A stretch of 64,000 bases of DNA from Gammaproteobacteria bacterium. Lineage in GTDB: Bacteria; Pseudomonadota; Gammaproteobacteria; GCA-001735895. The stretch lies in contig JAOTYD010000004.1 of NCBI GenBank assembly GCA_029862005.1, forward strand, positions 62,001-126,000, given 5' to 3'. Positions 26,891-37,989 of the stretch are shown one piece after another (the first letter of the stretch is position 1; every line of letters starts with the position of its first letter). The position numbers were made by a program, and so were the translations under genes. The notes beneath the pieces are model-generated. The model was not told where the DNA came from. It saw only the letters and a list, made by a program, of their open reading frames with translations, and did no database searches.

Positions 26891-27775
26891 ATGAACCGGG
26901 GCTATGCTGTCATACTTAGCGGCTACGTCGGCTGGGGATTGTTCCCCCTCTACTGGGCCTTGTTGGCCCATGTCCCCGCGATCGAAGTGCTACTGCACCG
27001 CATGTTATGGTCGCTGCCGGTTCTTTTACTGCTGGTATGGCTGAACGATCGACGCCGATCGCAGGTTAAGAACGCGTTGTTATCCTGGCATGAACTCAGA
27101 TGGCTGGCACTCTCCAGCCTGGTCATTTGCCTGAACTGGGGCATCTATATCTGGGCCGTTGCCAACCAGCGCGTGGTTGAGGCCAGCATGGGCTATTTCC
27201 TGACACCGCTGTTAAACGTCGTTGCCGGAGTCGTCATGTTCAAAGAAAGGCTGACCCGTCTTAATATCGTCGCAATCATGTTTGCCGCGACGGGCGTCGC
27301 CTACTATGTATTCACCACCGCCACGATCCCCTGGACAGGACTCGCGGTCGGGTTGACCTTTGCCGCCTACGGATTGATGCGTAAACAGATGAAGACCAAT
27401 GCCGTACCCGGGCTGCTGGTCGAGATACTGCTGCTACTGCCGTTTACGCTGGCGCTGATCGCATGGCTTCATTACCAGGGAGAAGCAATATTCTTGAATA
27501 CTACGCTAGATACCAATCTGCTGCTGGTTCTCGGCGGGCCGGTGACCGTGATCCCGCTCGCATTCTTTACCGCCGGGACGCGCATGTTGCCGATGACGAC
27601 GGTCGGGATACTGTTCTACGTCACCCCGTCATTACAATTCTTATCGGGCGTGGTTGTGCTCGGAGAGGCTTTCAATTACAACAAGTTACTTGGATTTTTC
27701 GGGATCTGGATCGGGCTGGCTATTTTCAGCTATGACCTGCTCACGCGCAGGGCCACGCCCGGCGCCAGGGTCTAG
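26891..27775 (+). CDS. rarD: EamA family transporter RarD
   Basis: A 294-residue inner-membrane protein with ten hydrophobic helices. The sequence follows RarD closely: GYVGWGLFPLYWALL at the N-terminus, EVLLHRMLWSLPVLLLL, NWGIYIWAV, and GILFYVTPSLQFLSGV near the end. RarD proteins are often labelled chloramphenicol-sensitive proteins, but the natural substrate is not settled. It starts 7 bp after the coiled-coil membrane gene and its stop overlaps the convergent pyk stop by 4 nt. Confidence 0.88.
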   Translation: MNRGYAVILSGYVGWGLFPLYWALLAHVPAIEVLLHRMLWSLPVLLLLVWLNDRRRSQVKNALLSWHELRWLALSSLVICLNWGIYIWAVANQRVVEASMGYFLTPLLNVVAGVVMFKERLTRLNIVAIMFAATGVAYYVFTTATIPWTGLAVGLTFAAYGLMRKQMKTNAVPGLLVEILLLLPFTLALIAWLHYQGEAIFLNTTLDTNLLLVLGGPVTVIPLAFFTAGTRMLPMTTVGILFYVTPSLQFLSGVVVLGEAFNYNKLLGFFGIWIGLAIFSYDLLTRRATPGARV

Positions 27776-29226
27776 GCAACGAAATCCGGCATGTTGCCAA
27801 CTTCGACAATCTTCATCGCGTTGGTACCACCCCCGGTTCCCATCAGGTCGCCCTTGGTGATAATCACGAGATCACCCTCTTCGACCGCGCCGCGCCTTCT
27901 CATCAATTCGACCGCTTCCTGGTTAGCCTCGGCGTGATTGGTATGTATGGTCGGGAAATAGACCGGGAACACGCCACGATAAAGGTTGACCTTGCGATTG
28001 GTCGATTCATGGCGCGACAGTGCATAAATCGGTATCGCCGAGCTGATACGAGACATCCACAATGATGTCGACCCGGATTCAGTCAGGGTTGCAATGGCAC
28101 GCACTTCAAGATGATTGGCGGTATACATGGCAGCCATCGCGATAGCTTCGTCGACTTTTTCGAAGATGTCGTCGAGGCGATGCCGGGATTTGATCGCGCT
28201 GCTTTGCCGCTCTGCATTAAGACAAATATCGGACATCGCAAGCACGGTCTCGCTCGGGTAGGCACCGGTCGCGGTTTCCGCCGACAGCATCACCGCGTCG
28301 GTTCCGTCGAGTACCGCGTTGGCGACATCGAAGACTTCGGCGCGCGTCGGGATTGGGTTTTCGCGCATCGACTCCATCATCTGGGTTGCGGTAATGGTCA
28401 CGCAGTTCTGAGAACGCGCCTTGCGAATAATCTCCTTTTGCACCGCGGGTAAATTGGCGTCACCGATTTCGACTCCCAAATCGCCGCGCGCAATCATTAG
28501 TGCTTCCGAGACACTAATAATCTCTTCCAGGTTTTCGAGTGCCTCGGCACGCTCGATCTTTGCCACGAGGCCCGCCGTACTACCCTCGGCTTCGAGCAAC
28601 ATGCGCGCCTGCTTCATGTCGGCTGCGTTCCTCGGGAAGGAGACTGCGACATAATCGGCATCGATCAGTGCCGCAGTCTTGATGTCAGCCTTGTCCTTGT
28701 CGGTTAACACCTCGGCGGTCAGGCCACCGCCCTTGAGATTGATACCCTTGTTATCGGAAAGTTCGCCACCGACCTGCACCGTGCAGCTGATTCGCGATCC
28801 TTCGACCGCGTCAACTTTCAACACGATACGACCGTCATCGAGCATCAGGATATCGTCCTTTTCGACATCCTGCGGCAGCTTGCCGTAGGTTACCCCAACC
28901 TCGTTACTGTCACCCTCCCCATCCGCGCACTCGGTATCGAGGCAAAAGCTGTCGCCGATGGCGAGATCGACGGAACCCTGTTTGAATTTCCGGAGACGAA
29001 TCTTGGGTCCCTGTAGATCGGCAAGAATGGCGAGATGGCGGTCGTTCTCGAGGCCGATGCGCCGGATTTTCTCGGCACGGGCCCTGTGTTCGTCCGCGGT
29101 ACCATGCGAAAAATTGAGCCGTACAACGTCAACCCCGGCTTTGATCAGGCTGTCGATGGCTTCTTCCGATTCCGTCGCCGGACCCATGGTCGCGACGATC
29201 TTGGTTCTACGTTGCGCTATTCTCAT
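27772..29226 (-). CDS. pyk: Pyruvate kinase
   Basis: Converts phosphoenolpyruvate and ADP to pyruvate and ATP. The 484-residue protein starts [20 protein letters not shown]. The active-site segments are [42 protein letters not shown] and ATQMMESM. A longer open frame running back to 29532 is not the gene, because the extra 102 residues only mirror pgk. The start overlaps the pgk stop by 20 nt, so translation is likely coupled. Last gene of tkt-gap-pgk-pyk. Confidence 0.96.
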   Translation of the reverse strand: MRIAQRRTKIVATMGPATESEEAIDSLIKAGVDVVRLNFSHGTADEHRARAEKIRRIGLENDRHLAILADLQGPKIRLRKFKQGSVDLAIGDSFCLDTECADGEGDSNEVGVTYGKLPQDVEKDDILMLDDGRIVLKVDAVEGSRISCTVQVGGELSDNKGINLKGGGLTAEVLTDKDKADIKTAALIDADYVAVSFPRNAADMKQARMLLEAEGSTAGLVAKIERAEALENLEEIISVSEALMIARGDLGVEIGDANLPAVQKEIIRKARSQNCVTITATQMMESMRENPIPTRAEVFDVANAVLDGTDAVMLSAETATGAYPSETVLAMSDICLNAERQSSAIKSRHRLDDIFEKVDEAIAMAAMYTANHLEVRAIATLTESGSTSLWMSRISSAIPIYALSRHESTNRKVNLYRGVFPVYFPTIHTNHAEANQEAVELMRRRGAVEEGDLVIITKGDLMGTGGGTNAMKIVEVGNMPDFVA

Positions 29227-30406
29227 ATTCCTGGTACCTCTGCTCCAGCATGGCCACAGCCGGCAATTGTTTACCTTCCAGGAACTCGAGGAAAGCGCCA
29301 CCACCGGTAGAAATATACGAAATCCGATCCGAGATTCCGTACTTGTCGACAGCTGCCAGGGTATCGCCGCCGCCCGCGATCGAAAAAGCGGGTGAATCCG
29401 CAATCGCATGTGACAACACCCGGGTGCCTTCTCCGAACTGGTCGAACTCGAAAACCCCGACCGGGCCATTCCAGACAATGGTTGCTGCCTGTTGCATGAT
29501 TTCGGCGAAACGAGCGGACGTCTCCGGGCCAATGTCGAAGATCATGTCATCGTCTTCAAGCGCGGAAACCGGTTTAACCGTCGCAGCTGCCGATTCCGAA
29601 AACTCCTTGCCACAAACGACATCAGTGGGGACCGGAATTTCGCCGCCCCGTGCCTGCGCCTGCTCTATCAGGCGTTTCGCTTCAGCAACCAGAACCGGTT
29701 CGAACAGGGATTTGCCGACATTGTAACCCGCGGCCGCGATAAAGGTATTGGCGATTCCGCCACCGGGGATCAGCTGATCCACAATTTCCGCAAGCGAATC
29801 CAGCACGGTCAGTTTAGTCGAGACCTTCGAGCCACCGACGATCGCAACCATCGGCCGCGCCGGCTCATGCAAAGCCCTGGCCAACGCGTCGAGCTCGGCT
29901 GAAAGTAGAGGTCCGGCACAGGCCACGGGTGCAAAGCGACCGACACCGTGGGTCGAGGCCTGTGCGCGATGCGCTGTCCCGAAAGCATCCATAACAAAAA
30001 TATCGCACAACCCGGCATATCGTTGTGAAAGACTTTCGTCGTTCACTTTCTCTCCTCGATTGAAACGCACGTTTTCGAGCAGCACGACGTCGCCATCGGC
30101 CATCTCGGGCGCCCGTTCGAGATAGTCACTCACCAGGCGCACATCCTTGCCAAGTGCCTGGCCGAGGTAATTCGCGACTGGTTGCAGTGAGAACTGCGGC
30201 TCCGGATTGCCTTCTTCGGGACGGCCGAGGTGGGACATGATCATCAGACGCGCACCCGCCTCGACGCAGCGTTGAATTGCCGGGAGCGACGCCTTGATCC
30301 GCTGGTCGCTCGTCACGACACCATCCTTGACCGGAACATTCAGGTCCTGTCGAATCAATACGCGTTTACCGGCCAGATCCAGGCCGGTCATTTCCAGTAC
30401 TGGCAT
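29207..30406 (-). CDS. pgk: Phosphoglycerate kinase
   Basis: Makes ATP from 1,3-bisphosphoglycerate, or runs in reverse for gluconeogenesis or carbon fixation. The 399-residue protein shows [15 protein letters not shown] at the N-terminus, [24 protein letters not shown], and the nucleotide-binding end [17 protein letters not shown] took ATG 30406; a GTG at 30412 is also in frame. It lies 52 bp after gap in the same operon. Confidence 0.96.
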   Translation of the reverse strand: MPVLEMTGLDLAGKRVLIRQDLNVPVKDGVVTSDQRIKASLPAIQRCVEAGARLMIMSHLGRPEEGNPEPQFSLQPVANYLGQALGKDVRLVSDYLERAPEMADGDVVLLENVRFNRGEKVNDESLSQRYAGLCDIFVMDAFGTAHRAQASTHGVGRFAPVACAGPLLSAELDALARALHEPARPMVAIVGGSKVSTKLTVLDSLAEIVDQLIPGGGIANTFIAAAGYNVGKSLFEPVLVAEAKRLIEQAQARGGEIPVPTDVVCGKEFSESAAATVKPVSALEDDDMIFDIGPETSARFAEIMQQAATIVWNGPVGVFEFDQFGEGTRVLSHAIADSPAFSIAGGGDTLAAVDKYGISDRISYISTGGGAFLEFLEGKQLPAVAMLEQRYQEYENSAT

Positions 30407-30458
30407 TAGCACACCTTCAGAATTGTATAGACGGATTCAGCGTATCAGGAAACCGGTT

Positions 30459-31475
<1,017 letters not shown>

Positions 31476-31484
31476 TTAAAAAAT

Positions 31485-33485
31485 CTAATCTGTGCCCAGC
31501 AGGTTGCTGACCGCTTCCACCACTTTATCGACGGTAAAACCGAAGTAGGCAAATAATTCCTTGGCCGGCGCCGATTCACCAAAGGTGTCGATGCCAATAA
31601 CAACCCCGTCCATACCAATATATCGATACCAGCCCGTGGTGACCGCCGCTTCGACCACAACGCGAGCACTGACATCAGGCGGCAGGACCGAATCACGGTA
31701 ATCTTGCGGTTGCCGGTCAAATACCGCGGTACAGGGCATCGAGACCACGCGTATATTTTCGTCCACCAGCGCATCAGACTCGTATGCGGCAACCGCCAGC
31801 TCAACTTCGGAACCGGTGGCGATAATGATCGCGTCCGGAGTACCCTCACAATCACGCAGAATGTAGCCGCCGCGTACAATGGCTTCAATCTGTTCCGGGC
31901 TGCGCGCCTGGTGCTTCAAACCCTGGCGTGAAAACACCAGGCAACTGGGTCCATTGCTGCGCTCAATCGCTGCTTTCCAGCTAACCGCCGTTTCGACCGT
32001 ATCGCAGGGGCGCCACAGATGCATGTTGGGGATCATGCGCAAGGACGGAATATGCTCCACTGCCTGGTGCGTCGGGCCATCTTCGCCGAGACCGATCGAA
32101 TCGTGGGTATACACGAAAATACTCGGTATTTTCATCAGGGCGGCCATGCGAACCGCATTGCGTGCATAATCGGAAAACACCAGGAATGTCGCTCCAAACG
32201 GGATCAGGCCGCCATGCAGCGCAATACCATTCACCATTGCCGACATGCCGAATTCGCGTACACCGTAGTTAATGTAATTAGCGTCCGGTAATTCCGCGCG
32301 CATTGGCCGGTACCCGGACCACTCGGTACCGTTGGAACCACCCAGGTCTGCCGAGCCTCCAAAAAGTTCGGGCAGCAAAACGGAATAACTTTCAAGCGTT
32401 GCCAGCGAAGCCTGGCGAGTGGCCTTGTCCTCCGCCGCTTCATCGAGCTCGGCAATGAATGATGCTGTGGCCTCATCCCAGTTTGGCGGTAACTCGCGCT
32501 TGACGCGACGTTCGAATTCAGCGGCCAGTTCTGGATATTCTTCCCGGTAGGCATCAAATTTCTGCTGCCAGGCATCTTCATGGGCCTGTCCGGCATTGCG
32601 ATGGTCCCAGCCCTGGTAAACCTCTTCGGGGACCTCGAACGGTGGGTGCTCCCAGCTGAGTTCGACCCGCGCGAGTGCAACCTCGTCTTCGCCGAGCGGC
32701 GCGCCATGCACGGCATGTCCGCCCGCCTTGTTCGGCGCACCGAAGCCGATAATCGTCTTGCAGCAGATTAAAGACGGTTTGGCGGTGATTGCCCGTGCTG
32801 CTTCTATCGCGATCTTGATCTCGTCCGGGTCGTGCCCGTCAACTTCGACCACGTGCCAACCATAGGCTTCAAAGCGTTTCGGGGTATCATCGAGGAACCA
32901 GCCTTCCACCTTGCCATCGATCGAGATACCGTTGTCATCCCAGAACGCAATCAGTTTGCCAAGGCCCAGGGTACCCGCGAGTGAACAGGCTTCATGAGAA
33001 ATACCCTCCATCATGCAACCGTCGCCGAGGAAAACATAGGTGAAATGATTAACGATATTAAAATCGTCGCGGTTAAACGTGGCCGCAAGCACACGCTCCG
33101 CTATCGCCATGCCAACGGCATTGCTGATGCCCTGTCCGAGGGGTCCGGTCGTGGTCTCAATCCCCGGTGCGTAGCCGTGCTCTGGGTGTCCGGGCGTTTT
33201 CGAGTGCAGCTGGCGAAAATTCTTGAGGTCTTCGATGGTGACATCGTAGCCGCTCAGGTGAAGCACCGAGTAAGCCAGCATCGAACCATGTCCGTTTGAC
33301 ATCACGAAGCGGTCGCGATTACTCCAGTCGGGGTTTGCCGGATTATGCCGCATGAAGTCGCTGTAGAGGACTTCGGCGATATCAGCCATCCCCATCGGAG
33401 CCCCCGGATGCCCCGAATTGGCCCTCTGCACAGCATCCATGCTCAAGGCGCGGATTGCATTCGCAAGCAGTTTACGTGATGACAT
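31485..33485 (-). CDS. tkt: Transketolase
   Basis: Thiamine-diphosphate enzyme moving two-carbon units between sugar phosphates in the pentose phosphate or Calvin cycle. The 666-residue protein has [15 protein letters not shown] near the N-terminus, the ThDP motif [32 protein letters not shown] beginning near residue 154 and, in the second half, [15 protein letters not shown]. It is the first gene of the minus-strand tkt-gap-pgk-pyk operon; its promoter should lie in the 280-bp gap it shares with divergent metK. Confidence 0.97.
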   Translation of the reverse strand: MSSRKLLANAIRALSMDAVQRANSGHPGAPMGMADIAEVLYSDFMRHNPANPDWSNRDRFVMSNGHGSMLAYSVLHLSGYDVTIEDLKNFRQLHSKTPGHPEHGYAPGIETTTGPLGQGISNAVGMAIAERVLAATFNRDDFNIVNHFTYVFLGDGCMMEGISHEACSLAGTLGLGKLIAFWDDNGISIDGKVEGWFLDDTPKRFEAYGWHVVEVDGHDPDEIKIAIEAARAITAKPSLICCKTIIGFGAPNKAGGHAVHGAPLGEDEVALARVELSWEHPPFEVPEEVYQGWDHRNAGQAHEDAWQQKFDAYREEYPELAAEFERRVKRELPPNWDEATASFIAELDEAAEDKATRQASLATLESYSVLLPELFGGSADLGGSNGTEWSGYRPMRAELPDANYINYGVREFGMSAMVNGIALHGGLIPFGATFLVFSDYARNAVRMAALMKIPSIFVYTHDSIGLGEDGPTHQAVEHIPSLRMIPNMHLWRPCDTVETAVSWKAAIERSNGPSCLVFSRQGLKHQARSPEQIEAIVRGGYILRDCEGTPDAIIIATGSEVELAVAAYESDALVDENIRVVSMPCTAVFDRQPQDYRDSVLPPDVSARVVVEAAVTTGWYRYIGMDGVVIGIDTFGESAPAKELFAYFGFTVDKVVEAVSNLLGTD

Positions 33486-33726
33486 CGGTTGCCCTCAAAA
33501 TCGGTTTAGTGCATTTAACTTTTTGATTATTATTGGCTTTTCCTTGCCTATGCATAATTGACTAAAACCTCGAGTCAAAAACACATGTTCGCCGCGACGC
33601 CTACACCGCCGACAAGGCGCGATATTCTCCCCTAAATGGAAATTGACGGCAACTCATAAAATTTATATCGGTATTCACCATAAATAACGATACTTACGCG
33701 AAGCTGTTAATTTTCATCGCGTTCCC

Positions 33727-33732
33727 TATAAT
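33727..33732 (+). promoter_or_regulatory. -10 box of the metK promoter
   Basis: A perfect TATAAT lies 33 bp before the metK ATG. The -35 region (CTGTTA, 17 bp upstream of it) is weak. It gives a short leader with a GGGAG ribosome site at 33755-33759 and no room for a SAM riboswitch. I see no other strong signal in 33486-33765, which also has to carry the tkt promoter. Confidence 0.5.
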
Positions 33733-33765
33733 GCCCCTCTTTGTTACCTGGGTTGGGAGATTAGA

Positions 33766-34932
33766 ATGTCGGGTTCATATATTTTCACATCCGAATCCGT
33801 ATCCGGCGGACATCCGGACAAGATGGCTGATCAGATTTCTGACGCGGTCCTTGACGCGCTGCTGGAAAAAGATCCACGCTCCAGGGTAGCCTGCGAAACG
33901 CTGGTCAAGACCGGCATGGTGCTGCTGGCAGGTGAAATCACCACCCATGCCGAGGTCGACATGGAAGCGCTGGTACGCGATACCGTTTGTGAAATCGGTT
34001 ACGACAACCCGGAATGCGGTTTCGACGGCAAGACCTGTGCCGTTCTCACCGGCCTCGGCAAGCAGTCCAGCGATATCGCGATGGGCGTCGACGAGGGCAA
34101 TGAAAAGGAACAGGGCGCCGGCGATCAGGGCCTGATGTTCGGCTACGCCTGCAGCGAAACCGACGTGCTGATGCCGGCACCCATCACCTACGCCCATCGC
34201 CTGGTGCGTCGCCAGCACGAAGTTTTCAAATCGGGCGAACTGGACTGGCTGCAGCCCGACGCCAAGAGTCAGGTTACGCTGCGTTACGAGCATCACAAGC
34301 CGGTTGGTCTCGAGGCCGTGGTATTGTCGACCCAGCACAACGAGTCGGTCGACCTGGCAACCCTGCGCGAGGGCGTGATCGATACCATTCTTAAGCCGAT
34401 ACTTCCGGAGGCATGGATCGCGCAGTGCAAGAACGAAAACATCCACGTCAACCCGACCGGACGCTTCGTCGTCGGCGGACCCGTGGGTGACGCCGGTCTG
34501 ACCGGGCGCAAGATTATCGTCGATACCTATGGCGGCATGGCGCGTCATGGTGGCGGTGCCTTTTCCGGCAAGGACCCCTCCAAGGTCGACCGCTCGGCAG
34601 CATACGCGGCGCGATACGTGGCGAAAAACATCGTCGCCGCGGGCATCGCCGAGCGCTGCGAAGTACAGGTTTCGTATGCGATCGGGGTTGCCGAACCGAC
34701 CTCGATCAGCGTCGATACCTTCGGCACCGGCGTTATCGCCGACGAGCGCATCATCGCGCTGATTCGGGATCATTTCGATCTGCGCCCCAAGGGATTAATC
34801 GAGATGCTGGACCTGCTGAAGCCGATATACAAGCCAACCGCGGCCTATGGCCATTTCGGTCGCGAAGATCTCGACCTGAGCTGGGAGCGCACCGACAAGG
34901 CCGATGCGTTGAAAGCCGACGCGGGTCTGTAG
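33766..34932 (+). CDS. metK: S-adenosylmethionine synthetase
   Basis: Makes SAM from methionine and ATP. The 388-residue protein shows [21 protein letters not shown] at the N-terminus, the hallmark [12 protein letters not shown] (about residues 118-129) and [16 protein letters not shown] further on. It begins the methyl-cycle block with ahcY downstream, but ahcY has its own promoter and riboswitch. It is divergent from tkt. Confidence 0.98.
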   Translation: MSGSYIFTSESVSGGHPDKMADQISDAVLDALLEKDPRSRVACETLVKTGMVLLAGEITTHAEVDMEALVRDTVCEIGYDNPECGFDGKTCAVLTGLGKQSSDIAMGVDEGNEKEQGAGDQGLMFGYACSETDVLMPAPITYAHRLVRRQHEVFKSGELDWLQPDAKSQVTLRYEHHKPVGLEAVVLSTQHNESVDLATLREGVIDTILKPILPEAWIAQCKNENIHVNPTGRFVVGGPVGDAGLTGRKIIVDTYGGMARHGGGAFSGKDPSKVDRSAAYAARYVAKNIVAAGIAERCEVQVSYAIGVAEPTSISVDTFGTGVIADERIIALIRDHFDLRPKGLIEMLDLLKPIYKPTAAYGHFGREDLDLSWERTDKADALKADAGL

Positions 34933-34962
34933 CCGATAGCAGTAATCAAGACCAATCCAAAA

Positions 34963-34990
34963 TTGACAGTGTGACGTATATCGATACAAT
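34963..34990 (+). promoter_or_regulatory. Sigma70-type promoter of ahcY
   Basis: A consensus TTGACA (34963-34968) and TACAAT (34985-34990) are spaced 16 bp. Transcription would start near 34997, only about 15 nt before the riboswitch, as expected for an ahcY leader. Confidence 0.8.
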
Positions 34991-35011
34991 ATTACGCCCC
35001 CTTAAAGGGGA

Positions 35012-35081
35012 CTGTGTGCGAGGAGCGCTGCGACAGCCCGTCTGCCAGGCTCGCCCACAGGTCAACACCAACGGCGCTCAT
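35012..35081 (+). ncRNA. SAH riboswitch
   Basis: It matches the ahcY-leader riboswitch that binds S-adenosylhomocysteine and turns expression on. The outer stem is 35012-35022 with 35050-35060 (10 of 11 pairs). The conserved core reads GAGGAGCGCTGCGAC, and the pseudoknot GAGCGC (35023-35028) pairs with GCGCTC (35074-35079) in the CAACGGCGCTCA segment. The ahcY ribosome site (GGAG, 35092-35095) lies just after it. No T-run hairpin is seen, so control is more likely by ribosome access than by termination. Confidence 0.93.
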
Positions 35082-35102
35082 AAATAGATCTGGAGATTAT
35101 TT

Positions 35103-36521
35103 ATGAGTGCTAACGCCAAAGACGTTATCAAACAAAATTTCGCAGTTGCAGACCTTGCCCTTGCGGCCTGGGGTCGCAAGGAAATCGCTATTGCCGAGAC
35201 TGAAATGCCCGGCCTGGTTTCGCTGCGTGGAAAATACGGCAAGGACCAACCACTGAAAGGCGCCCGTATCGCGGGTTCCCTGCATATGACCATTCAGACA
35301 GCGGTTTTGATCGAAACCCTGGTCGCCCTCGGTGCCGAAGTGCGCTGGGCTTCCTGTAATATTTTTTCCACCCAGGATCATGCGGCGGCGGCCATCGCAG
35401 AATCGGGTGTACCGGTATTCGCCATCAAAGGTGAGTCGCTCGAGGATTACTGGCAGTACACCCACAAGATCATGGAATGGCATGACGGTGGTACCCCCAA
35501 CATGATTCTCGATGACGGTGGCGATGCGACCATGCTGATCAACCTCGGCAGCAAGGCCGAGCAAGACATCTCGGTGCTGGACAATCCTGGTACCGAGGAA
35601 GAGGAAATCGCGTTCGCGGCGATTCGCGCCAAACTCGCCGAATCGCCCAACTGGTACTCGAACATCCTGCAAAACATCCGGGGCGTTACCGAGGAAACCA
35701 CCACCGGCGTGCATCGTCTTTACCAGATGCAGGCGCGCGGTGAATTGCCGTTTCCGGCCTTCAACGTCAACGATTCGGTCACCAAGTCCAAGTTCGACAA
35801 CCTCTACGGTTGCCGTGAATCGCTGGTCGACGGCATCAAGCGCGCCACCGATGTCATGATCGCCGGCAAGATTGCGGTGGTTCTGGGTTACGGCGACGTC
35901 GGCAAGGGTTGTGCGCAGTCACTCAAGGGCCTCGGCGCTACCGTACTGGTCACCGAGATCGATCCGATCTGCGCGTTGCAGGCAGCAATGGAAGGTTTCC
36001 GCGTGGTTACCATGGACGACGCCTGCAAGGAAGCCGACATCTTCGTCACCGCAACGGGTAACTTCAATGTCATTCGCAAGGATCACATGGAGCAGATGAA
36101 GGATCAGTCGATCGTTTGCAATATCGGCCACTTCGACAACGAGATCCAGGTTGCCGAAATGAAGAGCTACGATTGGGAAAACATCAAGCCGCAGGTCGAC
36201 CACATCATCTTCCCCGACGGCAGACGCATCATCCTGCTGGCCGAGGGCCGGCTGGTCAACCTGGGTTGTGCTACCGGACATCCGAGTTTCGTGATGTCGA
36301 ATTCGTTCACCAACCAGGTGCTGGCCCAGATCGAGATCTTCTGTAATCCGGGCAAGTACCAGAACGAAGTCTATGTCTTGCCGAAGCACCTGGATGAAGA
36401 GGTCGCGCGCCTGCACCTTGACAAGATCGGCGCGAAGTTGACCACGCTAAGTCAGGAGCAGGCCGACTACATCGGTGTCAAGGTCGAAGGTCCCTACAAG
36501 CCCGAGACTTACCGGTACTAG
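35103..36521 (+). CDS. ahcY: Adenosylhomocysteinase
   Basis: Hydrolyses SAH to adenosine and homocysteine, removing the inhibitor of SAM methyltransferases. The 472-residue protein carries the NAD-binding loop [18 protein letters not shown], the substrate region [19 protein letters not shown], the family segment [16 protein letters not shown], and the C-terminal PYKPETYRY. It is downstream of an SAH riboswitch and its own promoter. The usual neighbour metF is absent; rsmE follows after 14 bp. Confidence 0.98.
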   Translation: MSANAKDVIKQNFAVADLALAAWGRKEIAIAETEMPGLVSLRGKYGKDQPLKGARIAGSLHMTIQTAVLIETLVALGAEVRWASCNIFSTQDHAAAAIAESGVPVFAIKGESLEDYWQYTHKIMEWHDGGTPNMILDDGGDATMLINLGSKAEQDISVLDNPGTEEEEIAFAAIRAKLAESPNWYSNILQNIRGVTEETTTGVHRLYQMQARGELPFPAFNVNDSVTKSKFDNLYGCRESLVDGIKRATDVMIAGKIAVVLGYGDVGKGCAQSLKGLGATVLVTEIDPICALQAAMEGFRVVTMDDACKEADIFVTATGNFNVIRKDHMEQMKDQSIVCNIGHFDNEIQVAEMKSYDWENIKPQVDHIIFPDGRRIILLAEGRLVNLGCATGHPSFVMSNSFTNQVLAQIEIFCNPGKYQNEVYVLPKHLDEEVARLHLDKIGAKLTTLSQEQADYIGVKVEGPYKPETYRY

Positions 36522-36535
36522 CCAGCACCCCGTAC

Positions 36536-37267
36536 ATGCGGATTTCCCGCGTCTACATCGAAACCGAGCTTGTCGTCGGTGAGGAAATAACCCTCGACAG
36601 GCCTCAAATTCATTACCTCGAGCACGTGCTGCGCCTGAAATCAGGCGCAGCATTGCTTTTATTTAACGGGCAGGATGCAGTTGACTACGAGGCAGCACTT
36701 GTAATCGAGGGCAAACAGCACAGGGCCATTATCAACGCGGCAATACCTTTAACCACCGAGTCCAACCTGGATTGCGAAATAATACAGGGGCTGGCGCGCG
36801 GCGATCACATCGACTGGATGATCCAGAAAACCACCGAGCTCGGGGTTAACAGGATCTCGATGTTTAATGCGCAACGCACCCAGTCTCCGATGAAACCGGT
36901 GCATCTCCAAAAAAAGCTTGGGCACTGGCATCGCGTTGCTATCAGTGCCTGCGAACAAAGCGGACGGGCGGTCGTTCCAACGCTCGAATTTTACGTTGAC
37001 CTGGAGCAGGCTGTCGCAGCCTCGAACGGAGCCACGAAATTACTGCTCGATTTCGACGGCGACCCACTCGCTTCGATAGCGCAACCTCCAGGTTCATCGA
37101 TATCGATGCTGCTCGGCCCGGAAGGTGGGCTTTATCCTGCGGAAATTGAGATCGCCAGGGCTGCCGGTTTTGTACCGGCCAGGCTGGGCCCACGGGTGTT
37201 ACGCACCGAAACCGCGGCCACGGCAGCACTTGCTATCATCCAGTCAAATTTCGGCGACCTGTCCTGA
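36536..37267 (+). CDS. rsmE: 16S rRNA m3U1498 methyltransferase
   Basis: SPOUT-class enzyme methylating N3 of U1498 in 16S rRNA. The 243-residue protein has the N-terminal PUA-like part with HYLEHVLRLKSG, then IQKTTELGVNRI, SACEQSGRAVVP and the knotted SAM site LLGPEGGLYPAEIE and LGPRVLRTETA. It starts 14 bp after ahcY and may be read from the same riboswitch-controlled transcript, which would tie a methyltransferase to SAH level. Confidence 0.95.
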   Translation: MRISRVYIETELVVGEEITLDRPQIHYLEHVLRLKSGAALLLFNGQDAVDYEAALVIEGKQHRAIINAAIPLTTESNLDCEIIQGLARGDHIDWMIQKTTELGVNRISMFNAQRTQSPMKPVHLQKKLGHWHRVAISACEQSGRAVVPTLEFYVDLEQAVAASNGATKLLLDFDGDPLASIAQPPGSSISMLLGPEGGLYPAEIEIARAAGFVPARLGPRVLRTETAATAALAIIQSNFGDLS

Positions 37268-37272
37268 CCTTA

Positions 37273-37401
37273 CCCAGGGGAAAACCTCATCCACAAAAGA
37301 CGCTCCCAAACGGCGCAAGCGCCGGGTGGTCCATCCATGGAATCGCTTAGAGCGCGGCATCCCTGCCGCGCTACACTTTTGTGGATGAGGTTTCCGCTGG
37401 G
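37273..37401. repeat. 129-bp palindromic element between convergent genes
   Basis: The arms 37282-37299 and 37376-37393 are an 18-bp perfect inverted repeat. Imperfect extension to CCCAG (37273) and CTGGG (37397-37401) continues the pairing. Inside are two smaller hairpins, GGCGCAAGCGCC (37312-37323) and AGCGCGGC with GCCGCGCT (37351-37372). It codes for nothing and sits between the rsmE end and the chpC end. It could be a small repeat of the BIME/MITE kind or a transcription-ending structure; no U-tract is present. I see no second copy in the window. Confidence 0.7.
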
Positions 37402-37491
37402 CGGTATCTGTAAAAGGAACGATACCGATAGTTCAGGGTAACTTGAGTCACGTCCCGTCAATCGACCCTATCAGATACTGATGGGCTGGTT

Positions 37492-37977
37492 CTAAGTCGC
37501 CAGCTCTTCGAGCCGGCCCGGGTTGAATTCAAGCTTGAGATCGCCAATGATTTTATCGAGATTCGGGATTACCCGGCCAAGTTGCTCGTCATCGACCCGG
37601 GCGAGCAAATATTCGCTCATTCCCTCGTCACTGCCCGCTTCCATACTATCGGCTTCGGCCAGGTAGGCGCGCGGAATATCCTGCATTTGAATTCCAAGAT
37701 AAGGAAGGTCCGGATCTCTCTGCGGATTGTAGATAATCGCAATCCTCGCGCGCGGTCCTGTTTGCGCTGCACTCACGTCACACATTTGTTCGACCGTAAC
37801 CACCGGGATGTATACCCCGCGCCATAGCACGACCCCGGCAAACCAGTCGCTGGTATCGGAAAGCTGGCGCGGTGTCGAATAGCCAATGATTTCGGCAACC
37901 GCCGAGTTCGGAACTACCAGATTAAGCGATGTCAGGGGCAGCAGCATGCAGCGCACCGATTTTTTCTTTTCGTCCAT
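37492..37977 (-). CDS. chpC: CheW-like adaptor protein, ChpC-type
   Basis: A 161-residue CheW-domain protein (MLLPLTSLNLVVPNSAVAEIIG, WFAGVVLWRGVYIPVVTVEQM). CheW adaptors link receptors to a CheA kinase. It is the last gene of the minus-strand pil/chp operon, 12 bp after chpA, where Pseudomonas has its ChpC, hence the name. Its sequence is more divergent than PilI, as ChpC is. Naming rests on position as much as on sequence. Confidence 0.75.
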   Translation of the reverse strand: MDEKKKSVRCMLLPLTSLNLVVPNSAVAEIIGYSTPRQLSDTSDWFAGVVLWRGVYIPVVTVEQMCDVSAAQTGPRARIAIIYNPQRDPDLPYLGIQMQDIPRAYLAEADSMEAGSDEGMSEYLLARVDDEQLGRVIPNLDKIIGDLKLEFNPGRLEELAT

Positions 37978-37989
37978 GGGCCTGAACCT

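Noticed and set aside
29227-29532. A longer pyruvate kinase with 102 extra N-terminal residues
   Set aside because: The extra frame lies opposite a normal pgk coding sequence in another frame; the family N-terminus begins at the ATG at 29226.
33486-33765. A SAM riboswitch in front of metK
   Set aside because: The leader from the likely -10 box is under 30 nt and has no SAM-riboswitch core.
33775-34773. A 332-codon open frame on the minus strand over metK
   Set aside because: It is the mirror of metK, made open by that gene's codon use; no recognisable protein and no ribosome site.
37273-37401. Treating the rsmE-chpC palindrome as an ordinary intrinsic terminator
   Set aside because: The loop of the long stem is about 76 bases and no T-run follows on either strand.
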